From: Gammaproteobacteria bacterium | GTDB lineage: Bacteria; Pseudomonadota; Gammaproteobacteria; DSM-16500 | Length of the DNA stretch: 64,000 bases | Direction of reading: 5' to 3' | Assembly: GCA_021156085.1 (NCBI GenBank) | Contig: JAJNBC010000001.1 | Location: 186,001-250,000 of the forward strand | Program-made: the position numbers and the translations under genes | Notes under the pieces: model-generated | Told to the model about the DNA's origin: nothing | Seen by the model: the letters and a program-made list of their open reading frames with translations, nothing else | The model's database searches: none | Part shown: piece by piece, positions 8,558-17,265 of the stretch | How positions within the stretch are numbered: position 1 is the first letter of the stretch | Layout: every line of letters begins with the position of its first letter

Positions 8558-9096
8558 GAGGCTGTAGCCTGTAATTTTTTTATGAGAGGCTGCAAAATAT
8601 GTTCCCAATTATCAGGGGTGATTGGCCCGATTTGTTTATAACGGATAATGCCTTTCTTATCGATAACAAATGTCTCGGGCGTGCCATAGACTCCCCAATC
8701 AATACCTGTCTCTCCGGTTTGATCTATTGCAATAAGATGATAGGGATTGCCGTATTTTTTTAACCAGATTTTAGCAGCCTGAGGAGAGTCTTTATAATTT
8801 AAGCTATTAATCACAATGGAATGATTCTGTGATAATTCCAGTAAAAAAGGATGTTCTTCTGCACAAGCAACGCATGTAGTTGACCAGATATGGAATAAAG
8901 TCACTTGTCCTTTCAAGTCTTTTTGAGTCATCGAGTGAGGAGGGTGAAATAAAGTAGGTAACCGAAAGGCGGGGGTAGGTTGATTAATAAAAGGAGAAGG
9001 AACTAAGTTGGGATGCAGCGTTAAGCCACGCCATAGTAATAAAATAATCAATATAAAAATCATCAAGGGTAGAATAGAGCGCCATATTATTTTCAT
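8554..9096 (-). CDS. ccmG: Thiol:disulfide interchange protein CcmG/DsbE
   Basis: 180 residues. One N-terminal membrane anchor (residues ~8-25) is followed by a periplasmic thioredoxin fold with the active site WSTTCVACAEEHP (Cys75, Cys78), where most CcmG proteins have WC-x-x-C. The C-terminal YGTPETFVIDKKG carries the family's cis-proline segment. It keeps apocytochrome c CxxCH cysteines reduced for heme attachment. The start at 9096 forms an ATGA overlap with ccmF; the upstream open extension lies inside ccmF and is rejected. Confidence 0.92.
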   Translation of the reverse strand: MKIIWRSILPLMIFILIILLLWRGLTLHPNLVPSPFINQPTPAFRLPTLFHPPHSMTQKDLKGQVTLFHIWSTTCVACAEEHPFLLELSQNHSIVINSLNYKDSPQAAKIWLKKYGNPYHLIAIDQTGETGIDWGVYGTPETFVIDKKGIIRYKQIGPITPDNWEHILQPLIKKLQATAS

Positions 9097-11033
9097 CTGT
9101 ATTTTTTCCAATAAGATAAGCAAGATAAAAAACCACCTATTAATAACATGAATCCACCAAACCAAATCCAGCGCACACAAGGCTTATAATAAATTCGCAC
9201 TGACCAGCTGCCATTTTGTAGGGGAGCACCTAACGCAAGATATAAATCACGGACGCTATTAAAAAGCACGCCGGGTTTACTCATGGTCTGATCATGACTG
9301 CTAAAAATACGTTGTTCTGCCGAGAGGGTTTTGAGATGACCTTGCGGACTTTGTACTATAAAATTGGCAATAATACGTCGATAATTCTCGCCCATAGCTT
9401 CATACACATTTTTAAATGTAAATTGATAGCCTGCTACTGTGATTTTTTCGCGTAGTGACATTTTTACTTGACGTTCTTCACTATAGGATTTGTTGATAGT
9501 GATACCTAAGACTATTACGGCAATGCCTAGATGTGCAGTAATCATGGCCGCGTGAGATAATGTCATTTTCTTTTTTGTTTTTAATAAAGTAGAGAGTAAG
9601 TGACAAGTGGTGACAATAATCCAAATACCCAGAAAAAGGCCTGCCAAAGCAAGCCAATGAAAGGGAAAACCAGTTACCCAAGGAAAAAGAAGAGCAAATC
9701 CGAGACTAATTATGATAGAAAAGCGCAGCTTTTTCCATTTTTTTTTAAATGAATCTTGTCCCCAATGAAGATGAGGAATGAAGCCCATGAGTAATAACAA
9801 AGGTAGCATAATAGGGACAAATACCATATTAAAATAAGGTTCTCCTACTGAAATTTTTCCTGCATTGAGGGCATCTAGTAAAATGGGATAAAGCGTACCG
9901 ATAAGAATAGTCATCATGGCTGAAATTAAAATAATACTACTTATCAGCAAGCCCGTTTCTCGAGAAAATATTTGGAAGGCGGGTGCATGATAAAAATATT
10001 TAACACGCGCACCATACAGCGCTAAAGCACTACCTATGATCAATGCAAGATAACTTAGTAAATAGATACCGCGCGAGGGATCATTCGCAAACGCATGTAC
10101 GGATACTAAGACTCCTGATCTTACTAGAAAAGTGCCAATTAAACTTAAAGCAAAAGTAAGAATAGCTAGCAAAAATGCCCAGCCTGTAAATGCATTTCTT
10201 TTTTCTACGACCATTAAACAGTGAATTAAGGCGGTGGAAGATAACCACGGTAAAAGTGAGGCATTTTCTACGGGATCCCAGGCCCACCATCCACCCCAGC
10301 CTAATTCACGATATGCCCACCAACTTCCTAAAACGATTCCTAATCCTAAGAATGACCACGGTAAAACAATCCAAGGTTTTAATGCTTGTACCCAAATTTT
10401 GCTAATTTTGCCTTCTATTAAGGCGCAAATTGCAAAAGCAAAACCAATAGCAAACCCTACATACCCTAAGTACAGCATGGGCGGGTGAAAGAGCAGGCCT
10501 GGGTCTTGTAAGAGAGGAGTCAAGTCCTCTCCTATAATAGGGGTGGTAGGAAAATCACGTTTAAATGGATTGGAAGTAACAATTAAAAATAAAATAAAAC
10601 CGGCGTTAATTAACCCTAGGACCATGATTATTTTTGTTACCGATGTGTTAGGTAAACGTTTATCATAAAAAAATGAAAAACCCCATGTCCAGCCGCTTAA
10701 AATAATGCACCATAAAAGCAAAGAACCTTCATGACCTCCCCAGGCTGCGCCAATACGATAAATAAAGGGTAAAAGAGTATGTGAATGCTCACGTACATAT
10801 AACAATGTCATATCATTGAGAATAAAGCTGATTATCAAGCATAGCATCGCAAAAATTAAAAAAATAAATTGGCCCGCGACCGCCCTACGACTTAATATAA
10901 AATAATAAGGATTATTTTTATAATAACCCCACAAAGGAGTGATGGCTTGAATCAGCGTGAAAGATAATGCCAAAATAGTAGCAAAATTGCCTAATTCAGG
11001 AATGAGCAGAGCAATATGAAGTTCAATCGCCAT
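9093..11033 (-). CDS. ccmF: Heme lyase subunit CcmF
   Basis: 646 residues, close to the family length, with about 14-15 membrane helices. The WWD-type segment WGGWWAWDPVENASLLPW, the signature of the heme-handling CcmC/CcmF family, sits near residue 250. Several periplasmic His residues and FRDGSLLLW-like AWGGHEGSLLLW are also present. CcmF with CcmH takes heme from CcmE and attaches it to CxxCH motifs. It overlaps ccmE by 11 bases and ccmG by four, which implies translational coupling. Confidence 0.95.
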   Translation of the reverse strand: MAIELHIALLIPELGNFATILALSFTLIQAITPLWGYYKNNPYYFILSRRAVAGQFIFLIFAMLCLIISFILNDMTLLYVREHSHTLLPFIYRIGAAWGGHEGSLLLWCIILSGWTWGFSFFYDKRLPNTSVTKIIMVLGLINAGFILFLIVTSNPFKRDFPTTPIIGEDLTPLLQDPGLLFHPPMLYLGYVGFAIGFAFAICALIEGKISKIWVQALKPWIVLPWSFLGLGIVLGSWWAYRELGWGGWWAWDPVENASLLPWLSSTALIHCLMVVEKRNAFTGWAFLLAILTFALSLIGTFLVRSGVLVSVHAFANDPSRGIYLLSYLALIIGSALALYGARVKYFYHAPAFQIFSRETGLLISSIILISAMMTILIGTLYPILLDALNAGKISVGEPYFNMVFVPIMLPLLLLMGFIPHLHWGQDSFKKKWKKLRFSIIISLGFALLFPWVTGFPFHWLALAGLFLGIWIIVTTCHLLSTLLKTKKKMTLSHAAMITAHLGIAVIVLGITINKSYSEERQVKMSLREKITVAGYQFTFKNVYEAMGENYRRIIANFIVQSPQGHLKTLSAEQRIFSSHDQTMSKPGVLFNSVRDLYLALGAPLQNGSWSVRIYYKPCVRWIWFGGFMLLIGGFLSCLSYWKKYR

Positions 11034-11457
11034 GATGTTGTTGCTCTATACGTTTAGCAATGGAAGGTGGCATGTATTTTTCATCATGTTTAGCGAGCAC
11101 TTGATTGGCTATCAAAACATGCTGGGAATTCAAGTTGCCCGTGACGACCACACTTTGTCCTTCACGAAACAAATTGGGGAGAACCCCTGCGTAGTTGATT
11201 TTTATTTCATTAATACGGTCGGTAATGGTAAAATTCACTTCTTGTCCAGAATTATTGTAATGCACACTATGATTTTTAACATAACCGCCAAGGCGTATAG
11301 CTTGCCCTGAATTTAACTGTGCCTGCAGTAATTCCGTAGGGGTGTAAAATAAATTAATATTTTGTTTAAGTGCATATAAAATTAAACCTGCTGCAGTACC
11401 TAAAATAAAAATTAAACTCATTAAGGCAGCGAGCCTATTTTTTTGTTTTTTATTCAT
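11023..11457 (-). CDS. ccmE: Periplasmic heme chaperone CcmE
   Basis: 144 residues. An N-terminal membrane anchor (about residues 9-29) precedes a beta-barrel domain with the heme-binding motif LAKHDEKYMPP; His124 is the covalent heme ligand and Tyr128 the nearby axial ligand in the family. CcmE carries heme from CcmABCD to CcmF. The start at 11457 (MNKKQKNRLA) is chosen because upstream codons lie inside ccmD and are unlike the family. Confidence 0.94.
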   Translation of the reverse strand: MNKKQKNRLAALMSLIFILGTAAGLILYALKQNINLFYTPTELLQAQLNSGQAIRLGGYVKNHSVHYNNSGQEVNFTITDRINEIKINYAGVLPNLFREGQSVVVTGNLNSQHVLIANQVLAKHDEKYMPPSIAKRIEQQHHGD

Positions 11458-11458
11458 A

Positions 11459-11623
11459 TTATTTTTTATGTCGTTGCAAAAATTGAATGATTCTTTTTTT
11501 TGTCTGCCATTTCTCACGCAGTGCAGTCGCAAGAAGAATGCCAAAGATAAATAATGTGATCCCATAGGCGGGCCATACGTAAATATTATAATGGCCCATG
11601 TTAAATAATGTACTTATATTCAT
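11459..11623 (-). CDS. ccmD: Heme exporter protein CcmD
   Basis: 54 residues with one membrane helix (VWPAYGITLFIFGILLATAL) and a basic C-terminal tail, as in CcmD. CcmD is a small inner-membrane factor that helps release holo-CcmE from the CcmABC complex. The start MNISTLFNMGHY at 11623 gives an ATGA overlap with the ccmC stop; an earlier in-frame codon lies within ccmC. Position between ccmC and ccmE supports the call. Confidence 0.88.
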   Translation of the reverse strand: MNISTLFNMGHYNIYVWPAYGITLFIFGILLATALREKWQTKKRIIQFLQRHKK

Positions 11624-12357
11624 AACGCAATCACCCTTTTGACCCATTCTGTTTTTATTTCGCGTATTAAAATTTCATTTTGCATCCGTAGAATTAAAAT
11701 GATGGCATAAAAAAGTAAAAAAGCGATAATCATGCTTACAAGAGGATGCAACATCGCAGGTGCAATAGAAGGTGCAGCAAATTGCATAAGAGAAGGCCCT
11801 TGATGCAAGGTATTCCACCAAATGACTGAATAATGAATAATGGGTAAATTAATTGCGCCTACTAACGCAATAATACTGCTAGCACGATCGCGGTTTGAAA
11901 TGTCATTTATGACTGAACGTAAAGCGATAAAACCGAGATATAAAAATAACAATATTAATACGGAAGTGAGCCGGGCGTCCCAGATCCACCACGTTCCCCA
12001 CATGGGCTTACCCCAAATGGACCCTGTGACTAACGCAAGCAGCGTAAACCAAGCCCCAATCTCGGCACTACAAGCCATGCAGATGGCAGCTATTTTAATA
12101 CGCCAGACTAAAGTGAGCAAAGCACAGATAGCCATGACTAAATAAATGGCCATGGCAGTGAAGGCGCTGGGAACATGCACATAAATAATTCGAAAGCCAT
12201 CACCTTGTTGATAATCAGCAGGGGCGATAAATAAGCCTGCTATCAAGCCGTAAACGAAGAATATAATAAAAGCCCCCATGAGCCAGGGTAAAAGAAACCA
12301 GCTAGTTTTATAAAACGATTTAGGTGCTAAAAAATGATGTGTAAACCACGATAGCAT
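11620..12357 (-). CDS. ccmC: Heme exporter/heme-handling protein CcmC
   Basis: 245 residues with six membrane helices and the tryptophan-rich heme-binding segment WGKPMWGTWWIWDARLTS near the middle, flanked by periplasmic His residues (YVHVPSAF; IHYSVIWWNTLHQ). CcmC loads heme onto CcmE. The ATG at 12357 begins one base after the ccmB stop (TAATATG). A TTG six codons upstream is open but would overlap ccmB. Confidence 0.94.
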   Translation of the reverse strand: MLSWFTHHFLAPKSFYKTSWFLLPWLMGAFIIFFVYGLIAGLFIAPADYQQGDGFRIIYVHVPSAFTAMAIYLVMAICALLTLVWRIKIAAICMACSAEIGAWFTLLALVTGSIWGKPMWGTWWIWDARLTSVLILLFLYLGFIALRSVINDISNRDRASSIIALVGAINLPIIHYSVIWWNTLHQGPSLMQFAAPSIAPAMLHPLVSMIIAFLLFYAIILILRMQNEILIREIKTEWVKRVIAL

Positions 12358-12358
12358 A

Positions 12359-13030
12359 TTATTGATTAACCCCAATTCGTAAAGCCATCCCCGTTAAAAA
12401 AGGAGCAAACGCTAAGCTAAGAAGCAGAAGTACAGCCATGATGGCCAAATACCCATTTATAGGTTGATTTAGGCTGGCTGCCATGAGGGCGCCTGTGCCA
12501 AAAATTAAAACGGGCACATAGAGTGGCATAATTAAAATAGGTAATAACAATCCATGACTACGAATGCCGACCACTAAGGCAGCGCCAATGGCGCCTAGTA
12601 AAATTAAAACTGGCGTACCCAGCAATAAGCTCATAACCAAGGCATACTCCTCATTGGCGGGCAAGTGTAACAAAAATCCTAGCAGGGGGCTAATGATGAT
12701 AAGAGGTAAACAATGCGTGAGCCAATGGGCGAAGATTTTGCTAAGCATAAGCAAAGAGAGAGGATGCGGACTTAATAGCAATAAATCGAGATAACCTGTT
12801 TGGGCATCGTCTCGGAATAAGTGATCGATAGAAATTAAGATAGCAAGTAAGGCAGAGACCCAAAGAATGCCAGGTGCGATTTTCAGAAGCAAAATAGGGT
12901 CTGGGCCAACGGCAAAAGGAAATAAGGAGACCACGATCACAAAAAATAATAAAGGAGTTAGCCAAGAATAAGCGAGGCGCAGTGTTATTTTGATTTCATA
13001 TTGCATAAGAGTAAAGAAAGCGCTAAACAT
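12359..13030 (-). CDS. ccmB: Heme exporter permease CcmB
   Basis: 223 residues, the family length, with six membrane helices and the SLFPFAVGPDP and DDAQTGYLDLLLLSP segments typical of CcmB. It pairs with the ATPase CcmA to form the ABC module that frees heme-loaded CcmE from CcmC. The start overlaps the end of ccmA by eight bases. Confidence 0.94.
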   Translation of the reverse strand: MFSAFFTLMQYEIKITLRLAYSWLTPLLFFVIVVSLFPFAVGPDPILLLKIAPGILWVSALLAILISIDHLFRDDAQTGYLDLLLLSPHPLSLLMLSKIFAHWLTHCLPLIIISPLLGFLLHLPANEEYALVMSLLLGTPVLILLGAIGAALVVGIRSHGLLLPILIMPLYVPVLIFGTGALMAASLNQPINGYLAIMAVLLLLSLAFAPFLTGMALRIGVNQ

Positions 13031-13658
13031 GGCTGGAGAGGGTTCCTAAGTGAAGAGTCTGGGTAGATAGAGTTAAATCCAGATGATGTGTTGCGATAAT
13101 GGCTATTCCTTCCGTTGAAAGATGGTTTAATAAAGCAGCCTTAAAAAAATCTTGACCTTCACTGTCCAAAGCAGTGAGAGGTTCATCGAGTATCCATAAA
13201 GGAGCTGGATTTAATAATAATTTGGCTAAGCTTAAACGACGTAATTGCCCGGCGGATAAATATCGAGTTGGCGTTTGAGATAAAGATTGTAAATTCATAT
13301 GATCTAGTACTTGATTTAAAATACGAGAATTAATTCGACTGGCCGTCAGCGCTGAGTATAAGCATAGATTTTCATAGACGGTGAGAGAGGGTTTTACTCC
13401 ATTCTGATGGCCCAAATATCGTAATTGCTGCTGATAGGTATCGAGTTGGCAAAAAATAGATTGGTTACGCCATTGTATTGAGCCAGCATGAGGTTCAATA
13501 AAACCTGCTATGATACGTAATAAAGTTGATTTCCCACTGCCATTGGCCCCCCAAATTTGTAATATTTCACTAGCGTGTAGCGCTACATTAATTTGCTGTA
13601 ATATAATTTCATCCTGGCGTTCAAATTGTAATTGATCAATACGTAATTGTGTTGTCAT
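13023..13658 (-). CDS. ccmA: Cytochrome c biogenesis ATP-binding protein CcmA
   Basis: 211 residues. ABC ATPase with Walker A GANGSGKSTLLR near residue 37, signature LSAGQLRRLSLAK, Walker B PLWILDEPLTALD and the switch His in ATHH. The C-terminal dozen residues are short, as in other CcmA. It powers CcmB. The start overlaps the upstream membrane-protein gene by four bases (ATGA), placing that gene at the head of the ccm operon. Confidence 0.95.
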   Translation of the reverse strand: MTTQLRIDQLQFERQDEIILQQINVALHASEILQIWGANGSGKSTLLRIIAGFIEPHAGSIQWRNQSIFCQLDTYQQQLRYLGHQNGVKPSLTVYENLCLYSALTASRINSRILNQVLDHMNLQSLSQTPTRYLSAGQLRRLSLAKLLLNPAPLWILDEPLTALDSEGQDFFKAALLNHLSTEGIAIIATHHLDLTLSTQTLHLGTLSSHV

Positions 13659-14068
13659 ATGTGTAAACCGCTGGGCTTATTTGACATGAAGAAAATCATG
13701 ATAAGTAAGCTGCTATTGCAAAGGATTAATAAGATATACTGGATTTTTTTTACAAAAGTAGAAGGTGAAGAAAATAATAAGAAATAAATAAATGAACACC
13801 ACGATATTGTGGCAACAATAAAACTTAATATACATGTTTTAATCCAGTACTCGGGTAACTCAGCTTGTTTTAAGCTCACTAAAGTAAAGCCCGTAATTAG
13901 CTGAATAAGACTAAATGGAAGGATGACTGCCCAGGTTTGTGTAGAAATGCGCTTTAATGCCGCTTGACCTGACTTTAACCAAATCCAGCTGCTATAAGTG
14001 AGGCTAGACAAAATTAAAGCAGCGATAATAAGGTGAAATAACTTTAATAAATCATAGGGATAGAACAT
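13655..14068 (-). CDS. Four-helix membrane protein heading the ccm operon
   Basis: 137 residues with four predicted membrane helices. The first contains a conserved-looking His (LLKLFHLIIAALIL), similar to the first helix of the small protein at 14231-14602 (ILKFAHVLLALGLL). Four-helix proteins of the DUF2269/SirB2/CopD type look like this, and some are thought to bind heme. It overlaps ccmA by an ATGA, so it is expected to be co-transcribed with the ccm genes; a role in heme or copper supply is inference. Not assigned to a named family. Confidence 0.6.
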   Translation of the reverse strand: MFYPYDLLKLFHLIIAALILSSLTYSSWIWLKSGQAALKRISTQTWAVILPFSLIQLITGFTLVSLKQAELPEYWIKTCILSFIVATISWCSFIYFLLFSSPSTFVKKIQYILLILCNSSLLIMIFFMSNKPSGLHI

Positions 14069-14191
14069 AAAGTGAAGTATGCTTATGGCTTGTTATTTTA
14101 GAAGAACACTTAAAATACCTTATTTTGAGCAAAAAATAAATCTGTTTAGGTAGGTACCCTAAACGACTCTTTATTGTTTTTACCTTGGCTC

Positions 14192-14234
14192 CTAACAAGA
14201 AGGAGGAGTAGTGACCCCGCCCCTTCTTAGTTAG
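14192..14234 (-). terminator. Hairpin at the end of the coxC operon
   Basis: CTAACAAGAAGG (14192-14203) pairs with CCTTCTTAGTTAG (14222-14234) with one bulged base and an 18-base loop. It overlaps the stop codon of the SirB2-like gene. There is no clean T-run after it on the minus strand, so rho-independent termination is uncertain. Confidence 0.4.
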
Positions 14235-14602
14235 AATGCCACTTTTCGCACGGCATCATGCATGATAATGATGAGTAGTATAATTAAAAATAAATAAACC
14301 CCTGGATATAACCATCGAGGTAAATTATTTTTTTTAAGAATGAGCAAGCTAATAATAAAGATAAAGAAAGTAAGAAAAAAATAAGCTGCTTGTATCCATG
14401 CGGTATGAAAAGTGTAGTGTTTAGAATGAACCAACAAGGTACCTGTTAAGAGGGCGAAAAAACTTAAATAAAGTAATATATTATTTAATACGCTAAGGAT
14501 AGGATAGTGTTTAGATCCCCCGGCAATGAAACAGCATGAAGTGAGGCCTAATAACCCTAATGCTAATAACACATGGGCAAATTTTAAAATTTCAATAAGC
14601 AT
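14231..14602 (-). CDS. SirB2-like four-helix membrane protein
   Basis: 123 residues, four membrane helices, with His in helix 1 (EILKFAHVLLAL) and others in loops (HSKHYTFHTAW). The pattern resembles the SirB2/DUF2269 group of small membrane proteins. The ATG at 14602 shares a base with the coxC stop (TAATG), so it belongs to the coxC operon and may serve oxidase assembly. An upstream in-frame codon inside coxC is rejected. Family call moderate, function unknown. Confidence 0.6.
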   Translation of the reverse strand: MLIEILKFAHVLLALGLLGLTSCCFIAGGSKHYPILSVLNNILLYLSFFALLTGTLLVHSKHYTFHTAWIQAAYFFLTFFIFIISLLILKKNNLPRWLYPGVYLFLIILLIIIMHDAVRKVAF

Positions 14603-15483
14603 TATAACCAGTAAACAAAAACAAATAACACTAACCACACCACATCAACAAAATGCCAATACCATGAGACGGCTTCAAAAGCAAAATGATGATGGTCATC
14701 AAAATCTTTTTTGAGCATACGGTATAAAATAACAATTAAACCAATAGTACCAATGGTCACATGAAGGCCATGAAAACCAGTGAGCATAAAAAACGTTGTG
14801 CCGTAAATGCCTGAAGCTAAAGTAAGGCCTTTGTGAAAGTAGGCTTCGCCATATTCATGAGCTTGCATAATTAAAAATGCAATGCCCAATAAGACAGTGA
14901 AAAGTTGAAATAACAACATTGTTTTTCGATGATTTTTTAATAAGCTCCAATGAGCTACGGTGATAGTTGCACCGCTTGTTAACAAAATTAAAGTATTGAG
15001 CGCAGGAATGCCCCATGTATTCATGACGGATTGCGGCCCAACATAAACACTGGGGTTGGGGTTATTAAGCAATGGCCAAGTTAAATGAAAACTGGGCCAT
15101 AATAAAATATGAGTTATTATATGAGAATGCACCCCGCCTAAGGCAGGCAGGGCAATGATGCGCACATAAAAGAGTGCGCCAAAAAAAGCACCGAAAAACA
15201 TGACCTCAGAAAAAATAAACCAACACATTCCCCAACGAAAAGAACGATCAACTTGTTGATTTTCTAATAAGCCCATCCGGTTTTCTTGAATAACAAGACC
15301 AAACCAGCCATAAATCATATAAAATAACATGACCAAACCAAAAAACATTAAATAAGGGCCAAAACTGACATCATGCAACCAATTTGCTGCGCCGAGAGTA
15401 GTACAAATTAAAGCGATAGATCCTTTTAGAGGCCAACTGCTAGGTGTAGGTAAATAATATGCTTTCGATTTTTTTTCATTCAT
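14602..15483 (-). CDS. coxC: Cytochrome c oxidase subunit III
   Basis: 293 residues with seven membrane helices. Family segments are visible: GMCWFIFSEVMFFGAFFGALFY, in which the conserved Glu of subunit III lies, the LTGFHGLHVTIG stretch, and EAVSWYWHFVDVVWLVLF at the C-terminus. Subunit III stabilises the heme-copper oxidase and its proton uptake. It is unusual that coxC is not with coxBA; it lies in the divergent operon, 12 bases after a tetraheme cytochrome gene. Confidence 0.95.
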   Translation of the reverse strand: MNEKKSKAYYLPTPSSWPLKGSIALICTTLGAANWLHDVSFGPYLMFFGLVMLFYMIYGWFGLVIQENRMGLLENQQVDRSFRWGMCWFIFSEVMFFGAFFGALFYVRIIALPALGGVHSHIITHILLWPSFHLTWPLLNNPNPSVYVGPQSVMNTWGIPALNTLILLTSGATITVAHWSLLKNHRKTMLLFQLFTVLLGIAFLIMQAHEYGEAYFHKGLTLASGIYGTTFFMLTGFHGLHVTIGTIGLIVILYRMLKKDFDDHHHFAFEAVSWYWHFVDVVWLVLFVFVYWL

Positions 15484-15495
15484 CTATTACCCTCT

Positions 15496-17067
15496 TTACC
15501 ATAAACTGTAATTTTCATTAGGCGCACTTTTTTGCATCATATATTTGACGGCTGCGATCAGTTCAGCGTCAGAACAGGTAGAACACCCTCCGCGTGGAGG
15601 ATGTCCTTTATGACCGTATAGAACATTTTTATAAGTTTGGAAAAATCCTGCAGCTACCATGGGTTTCCAAGCAGAAATATCTCCTGGTTTGGGGGCATTT
15701 TTTATGCCAGTACGATGGCAAACACTGCATTTTTCTTCATAGATATGTTGGCCATCTGCTAGGGTTAATTTTTTAATAGGAGGAATGATTTTCACCACTT
15801 TTCCGGCAACTGAAGCAGTCATATAATCCACAGCTTCTTTAATTTCCTCGTCAGTACAAGAGAAGCAGGTTCCTTTGGCAGGCATGCCACCTATGCCAGT
15901 AATAGCAGTAGTGTAAAGGGTAGTGATCCCTTTTTTAATGAGAGGATCCCAGCTAATAGGGTCCCCATATTTGGGAGCTCCCCCAGCCCCGGTAGCATGA
16001 CAAGCAGCACAATATACTTCATAAGTGGGCTTACCGGGAGAACCGCGAGAGGCTTTTGGCTTCGGAGGTAATTGACTATTTACGCTTTTTAAATAAGTCA
16101 CAATCGCTAAAAGATCTGAGTGTGAAAGATGTTTTAAACTGTCTTCGTTGACTTCAAGCATAGGGCCTTCTACTTTGCCCCCACCTATCATGCGATTGTG
16201 GGTGAAGACTTGTATAAATTCTTCATCAGATACATTGCCAATATTGGCTTTCATAATATTGGGTGCTAAAAAGCCTTGTACTCTTCCACCTGTTAAATCA
16301 TATTTGCGTATAGGGGCTCCCAAGGGTAGATCTGCGCTCAATATATTATAAGAGGGAGTATGACACATGGCGCAATGCCCTAATCCCTCCGTCAGATAGG
16401 CACCTCTATTCCATTCCGCGGAATAATCTGGATGAGGAGTATAGCCGCTGGTTTTGTGAGGATGAAAAAATAGTAAACGCCAACCGAATTGTAAGAAACG
16501 CCAACTAAAAGGCCATACCATTTCATTCGGTCTATTTTTTTGGTTAACAGCCGGAATGCTATCTAAATAAGCTTTAATAGCTAATACATCTTCCTTGGTG
16601 ATTTTATTGAAATATAAATAGGGAAAAGCAGGGTAGTAATACTCTCCTTGGGGAGAAATCCCTTCATGCATCGCTTTAAGAAATTCCGCATCAGTCCAGC
16701 TGCCGATGCCTGTGGCTTTATCTGGAGTAATATTGGGTGTATAAATCACACCAAAAGGGGTTTGCATGGCTAGTCCCCCTGCAAACGCAGGGCCCTTATC
16801 GGTAGTATTAGTGTGGCAGGCTATACAATCCCCTGCTTTAGTGAGGTATTCTCCCCGTTTAATTAAATCTGCTTTTTTTCCTGTGACTTTGAGGGGGGGA
16901 TAAGGAGGAAAGTAGGTGACAGCTTCGGTGCCTGCCTGCATTTCGGCAATGTTGCTTTGAATGCCTGTAATAACATAGATTAGAGTCCCCCCTAGTGCAA
17001 TGCATAGAAAAATAAGGATGAGAACATTTCTTTTTTTAGAAAAAATTCGTTGGAGCAATTTATTCAC
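15496..17067 (-). CDS. Membrane-anchored tetraheme cytochrome c
   Basis: 523 residues. One N-terminal membrane helix (about residues 13-35) is followed by four c-type heme sites: CIACH (81-85), CAMCH (232-236), CAACH (353-357) and CSVCH (447-451). The first two domains resemble the cytochrome subunit of membrane alcohol/gluconate dehydrogenases (for example GGLAMQTPFGVIYTPNITPD). The last two are cytochrome c5-like, each with the late Cys pair of that class (GMPAKGTCFSC, GGCSTC). The start is a GTG at 17067. It is the first gene of the coxC operon and probably passes electrons to the oxidase; no dehydrogenase subunit is nearby. Confidence 0.85.
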   Translation of the reverse strand: MNKLLQRIFSKKRNVLILIFLCIALGGTLIYVITGIQSNIAEMQAGTEAVTYFPPYPPLKVTGKKADLIKRGEYLTKAGDCIACHTNTTDKGPAFAGGLAMQTPFGVIYTPNITPDKATGIGSWTDAEFLKAMHEGISPQGEYYYPAFPYLYFNKITKEDVLAIKAYLDSIPAVNQKNRPNEMVWPFSWRFLQFGWRLLFFHPHKTSGYTPHPDYSAEWNRGAYLTEGLGHCAMCHTPSYNILSADLPLGAPIRKYDLTGGRVQGFLAPNIMKANIGNVSDEEFIQVFTHNRMIGGGKVEGPMLEVNEDSLKHLSHSDLLAIVTYLKSVNSQLPPKPKASRGSPGKPTYEVYCAACHATGAGGAPKYGDPISWDPLIKKGITTLYTTAITGIGGMPAKGTCFSCTDEEIKEAVDYMTASVAGKVVKIIPPIKKLTLADGQHIYEEKCSVCHRTGIKNAPKPGDISAWKPMVAAGFFQTYKNVLYGHKGHPPRGGCSTCSDAELIAAVKYMMQKSAPNENYSLW

Positions 17068-17265
17068 ACACTAGCCCTTGTAAGCCCATCTGATTTCCGG
17101 ACATTTTATAGCGATTTTAGTTGAATGCAACCAATTTAAGTGATTAACCGCTTGTGTTATTTGAAAAATATGGTTTAATTAGCCGCTTGTGCCAGGTGTT
17201 CAAACCGACAAGGGTGTGAAGGCTTATTTAAATTGACACAGGTTGATGTAAAAAAGGTTTTTATT
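17068..17265. promoter_or_regulatory. Divergent promoter region of the two oxidase operons
   Basis: 198 bases between the GTG of the tetraheme cytochrome and the ATG of coxB. It must drive both operons. Two direct copies of CCGCTTGTG lie at 17148-17156 and 17183-17191, 35 bases apart, suggesting a dimeric regulator or duplicated operator. No confident -35/-10 pair was assigned. Confidence 0.4.

Noticed and set aside
10190-10488. Open frames of 71-84 codons on the plus strand inside ccmF
   Set aside because: They lie wholly within ccmF on the other strand, with no ribosome site and no protein-like pattern; shadows.
13655-14602. The two four-helix membrane proteins as one duplicated gene
   Set aside because: They share only a similar first helix (KLFHLI versus KFAHVL); the rest is not clearly homologous, so duplication is not claimed.
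15594-16351. Plus-strand frames inside the tetraheme cytochrome gene
   Set aside because: Antisense to a gene with four heme motifs in correct order; no start signals.
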